A stretch of 7,874 nt of DNA from an uncultured Ruminococcus sp. GTDB lineage: Bacteria > Bacillota > Clostridia > Oscillospirales > Ruminococcaceae. The position numbers and the translations under genes are program-made. Shown here piece by piece: positions 6,205 to 7,874 of the stretch. Each line of letters starts with the position of its first letter. The first letter of the stretch is position 1. A model generated the notes under the pieces. The model was given only the letters and a program-made list of their open reading frames with translations. It did no database searches and was not told the DNA's origin. Location of the stretch: assembly GCA_900553675.1 (NCBI GenBank), contig USEH01000098.1, positions 1 through 7,874 on the forward strand. The letters are read 5' to 3'.

Positions 6205-6870
6205 ATGCCGGAATCTATTGAAAGTGAATACTTTACCGTTGTTTACGATGAAAAGGATAATAATGTTATAGACAGTATTTTAGCGGTAATAGATACTACT
6301 TATGAAAACATTACTGACATATTTAACCTGAAAAAATGCAGCTCGCGTTTCACCATATACATCTGCCCTGATGTTAAGGCTTTCAAAGAGCTGACCGGCA
6401 AATCTGATGACGAATATCAGGACTGGATGGTGGGAAATGCAGACTATGTAAACAGACGGTTGTGTATATTGTCTCCGAATGTTGTGCACGACAGAACGTT
6501 TGAGGACATGATCAAGATCTGCAAACACGAAGTTATTCATATAGCTTTTGACCAGCTTGGAGATCCGGACAAAACGGATATTTTCATCGGCGAGGGTATA
6601 GCTGTTGCGCTTGCTGAACAGATTGATGTCAGCAGTCTTGAGCCCGATAACTATCCTATGGCTGATAAATTATCCGATGAAGAATATTTTTATGAGAATA
6701 ACGGTTATCTTTATTCGGGAGTTTATGTTCTATACATAATAAAGAAATATGGTGCAGAGGTATACAAGCGCATTTATGCCGGCGATGAGCCTTTGGAAAA
6801 ATATCTGTATGAAGGCTTTGAAAAGGACGCTATTCAAAGTTTATTGATTGAATCTAATATAAACAAATAA
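6205..6870 (+). CDS. Small zinc metallopeptidase, peptidase MA-like (gluzincin)
   Basis: A 221-residue protein with the zinc-peptidase signature HEVIH at 108-112. A downstream Glu in IGEGIA (E130, 18 residues after the second His) is the likely third zinc ligand, which makes it a gluzincin. The layout fits the peptidase MA-like family: an N-terminal FTVVYDEKD strand segment, FTIYICPDVKAFKELTG (49-65), a strand before the helix (RRLCILSPN), the HEXXH helix, then a YLYSGVYVLYIIKKYG helix (168-183). The family assignment comes from this pattern by eye. There is no signal peptide or membrane segment, so it should act in the cytosol, unlike many family members. Its GC content is about 39% over 600 counted bases, against about 54% in a fumC sample, suggesting separate acquisition. 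It lies between fumC and malic enzyme in one operon and ends in tandem TAATAA stops. Its substrate is unknown. Confidence 0.72.
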   Translation: MPESIESEYFTVVYDEKDNNVIDSILAVIDTTYENITDIFNLKKCSSRFTIYICPDVKAFKELTGKSDDEYQDWMVGNADYVNRRLCILSPNVVHDRTFEDMIKICKHEVIHIAFDQLGDPDKTDIFIGEGIAVALAEQIDVSSLEPDNYPMADKLSDEEYFYENNGYLYSGVYVLYIIKKYGAEVYKRIYAGDEPLEKYLYEGFEKDAIQSLLIESNINK

Positions 6871-6871
6871 T

Positions 6872-6876
6872 AAGGA
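6872..6876 (+). promoter_or_regulatory. Ribosome binding site of the malic enzyme gene
   Basis: AAGGA lies 9 bases before the ATG at 6886, directly after the stop of the peptidase gene. An out-of-frame ATG at 6879 sits too close to the site to be used. Confidence 0.6.
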
Positions 6877-6885
6877 CGATGAATT

Positions 6886-7874
6886 ATGACAATAAGAGAA
6901 GAATCACTAAAAAAGCACTATGAATGGCAGGGAAAGATTGAGGTAGTCTCGCGCGTGAGTGTTGAAAACCGCGAGGATCTTTCGCTTTGCTACACCCCCG
7001 GAGTAGCCGAGCCCTGCCTTGCCATTAAGGAGGATATCAACCGCTCGTATGATCTTACCCGGCGTTCAAACCTTGTTGCGGTCATAACCGACGGCACTGC
7101 CGTTCTGGGTCTTGGAGATATCGGTCCCGAAGCCGGTATGCCGGTTATGGAGGGCAAATGCGCGCTGTTCAAGGAATTTGCCGACGTCGATGCCTTCCCG
7201 ATATGTATAAAGTCCAAGGACGTTGACGAGCTTGTGCGCACAATCTACCTTATTTCCGGCTCGTTCGGCGGAATAAATCTCGAGGATATCGCCGCACCAA
7301 GGTGCTTTGAGGTGGAAAAAAGATTAAAGGAAATCTGTGATATACCCGTATTTCACGACGACCAGCACGGCACTGCCATAGTTGTTGCCGCAGCGCTTAT
7401 AAACGCTCTTAAGGTTGTCGGCAAGAAGATAGACGAGGTAAAAGTGGTAATAAACGGCTCCGGCTCGGCTGGAATCGCTATAGGCAGACATCTTTTGAAT
7501 CTTGGTGTAAAGCATCTTACCATGGTTGACCGCTTTGGCATTCTTTCACGCGATGACGAATCTCTCAACGAAGCTCATAAGGCAATTGCACAGCTTACCA
7601 ATCAGGAATGCAAGCGCGGAACTCTTGCCGAAGCTATGGCTGGGGCGGACGTATTTATTGGTGTAAGCGCGCCCGGAATCGTCTCAAAGGAGATGGTAGC
7701 CTCCATGAACTCCGGTGCTATAGTCTTCCCGATGGCAAATCCCACCCCCGAAATAATGCCGGAGCTTGCAAAGGAAGCGGGTGCAAGGGTAGTGGGAACC
7801 GGTCGCTCGGATTATCCCAACCAGATAAACAACGTTTTAGCATTCCCTGGAATATTCCGCGGTGCGCTCGACTG
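6886..7874 (+). CDS. Malic enzyme (NAD(P)-dependent), 3'-truncated by the window edge
   Basis: Oxidatively decarboxylates L-malate to pyruvate and CO2 with NAD(P)+, using Mg2+ or Mn2+. The frame is open from ATG 6886 to the end of the window: 329 residues of the roughly 380-410 usual for small bacterial malic enzymes, so about 50-80 are missing. Landmarks: [10 protein letters not shown] at 35-44 with the catalytic Tyr36; [11 protein letters not shown] at 88-98 with the catalytic Lys91; NLEDI at 131-135 and FHDDQHG at 156-162 with metal-binding acids; Rossmann loop GSGSAG at 191-196; [10 protein letters not shown] at 283-292. Asp215 at the end of the second Rossmann strand (TMVDRFG) is the kind of residue that favours NAD+, but cofactor choice is an inference. 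It starts 15 bases after the peptidase stop, in the same operon as fumC, so malate made by fumarase can flow to pyruvate. The missing C-terminus leaves open any fusion, such as the phosphotransacetylase-like domain of MaeB enzymes. Confidence 0.95.
   Translation, partial: MTIREESLKKHYEWQGKIEVVSRVSVENREDLSLCYTPGVAEPCLAIKEDINRSYDLTRRSNLVAVITDGTAVLGLGDIGPEAGMPVMEGKCALFKEFADVDAFPICIKSKDVDELVRTIYLISGSFGGINLEDIAAPRCFEVEKRLKEICDIPVFHDDQHGTAIVVAAALINALKVVGKKIDEVKVVINGSGSAGIAIGRHLLNLGVKHLTMVDRFGILSRDDESLNEAHKAIAQLTNQECKRGTLAEAMAGADVFIGVSAPGIVSKEMVASMNSGAIVFPMANPTPEIMPELAKEAGARVVGTGRSDYPNQINNVLAFPGIFRGALD

Noticed and set aside
6177..6221. Short 14-codon reading frame before the peptidase start, as a possible leader peptide
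   Set aside because: It has no ribosome binding site and no attenuator structure follows; likely chance.

Overview
The window looks like chromosomal DNA from a Gram-positive anaerobe, most likely a clostridial Bacillota of the Ruminococcaceae/Oscillospiraceae type. The clues are strong AGGAGG-type ribosome binding sites, near-consensus sigma-A promoters, a group III-like phosphofructokinase, a short two-domain Ppx followed by a full-length Ppk1, and about 50-55% GC in the sampled housekeeping genes. The lineage is inferred from gene style, not from a marker gene. Coding density is high. I see no tRNA, rRNA, CRISPR array, insertion sequence or phage gene, and no gene-free stretch over 300 bases.

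Layout. Bases 1-867 are the 3' part of a 6-phosphofructokinase gene. An 83-base gap with possible RNA structure leads to a Ppx/GppA-family phosphatase (951-1934), which overlaps the start of polyphosphate kinase (1912-4005). This left block runs on the plus strand and ends at a strong bidirectional terminator (4019-4059). A small uridine-kinase-like P-loop kinase (4641-4063) runs towards it on the minus strand. Its promoter lies back to back with that of a second plus-strand operon: class II fumarase (4800-6170), a small HEXXH metallopeptidase of the peptidase MA type (6205-6870) and malic enzyme (6886 to the window edge, incomplete).

How the genes work together. The left block pairs a glycolytic phosphoryl-transfer enzyme with the opposing enzymes of polyphosphate metabolism: Ppk makes the chain from ATP, and Ppx-type enzymes remove terminal phosphates. 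The right operon gives a short C4 route: fumarase interconverts fumarate and malate, and malic enzyme converts malate to pyruvate, CO2 and NAD(P)H. The peptidase between them has no obvious part in that route and is clearly richer in AT (about 39% GC by hand count against about 54% in sampled fumC).

Most of the window is ordinary central metabolism, and I do not see a convincing new multi-gene system. The points most worth a second look are the unusual phosphofructokinase donor-site signature beside ppx-ppk, the altered N-terminal phosphate loop of Ppx, the alternative stems next to the ppx ribosome binding site, and the cytosolic metallopeptidase inside the fumarase-malic enzyme operon.
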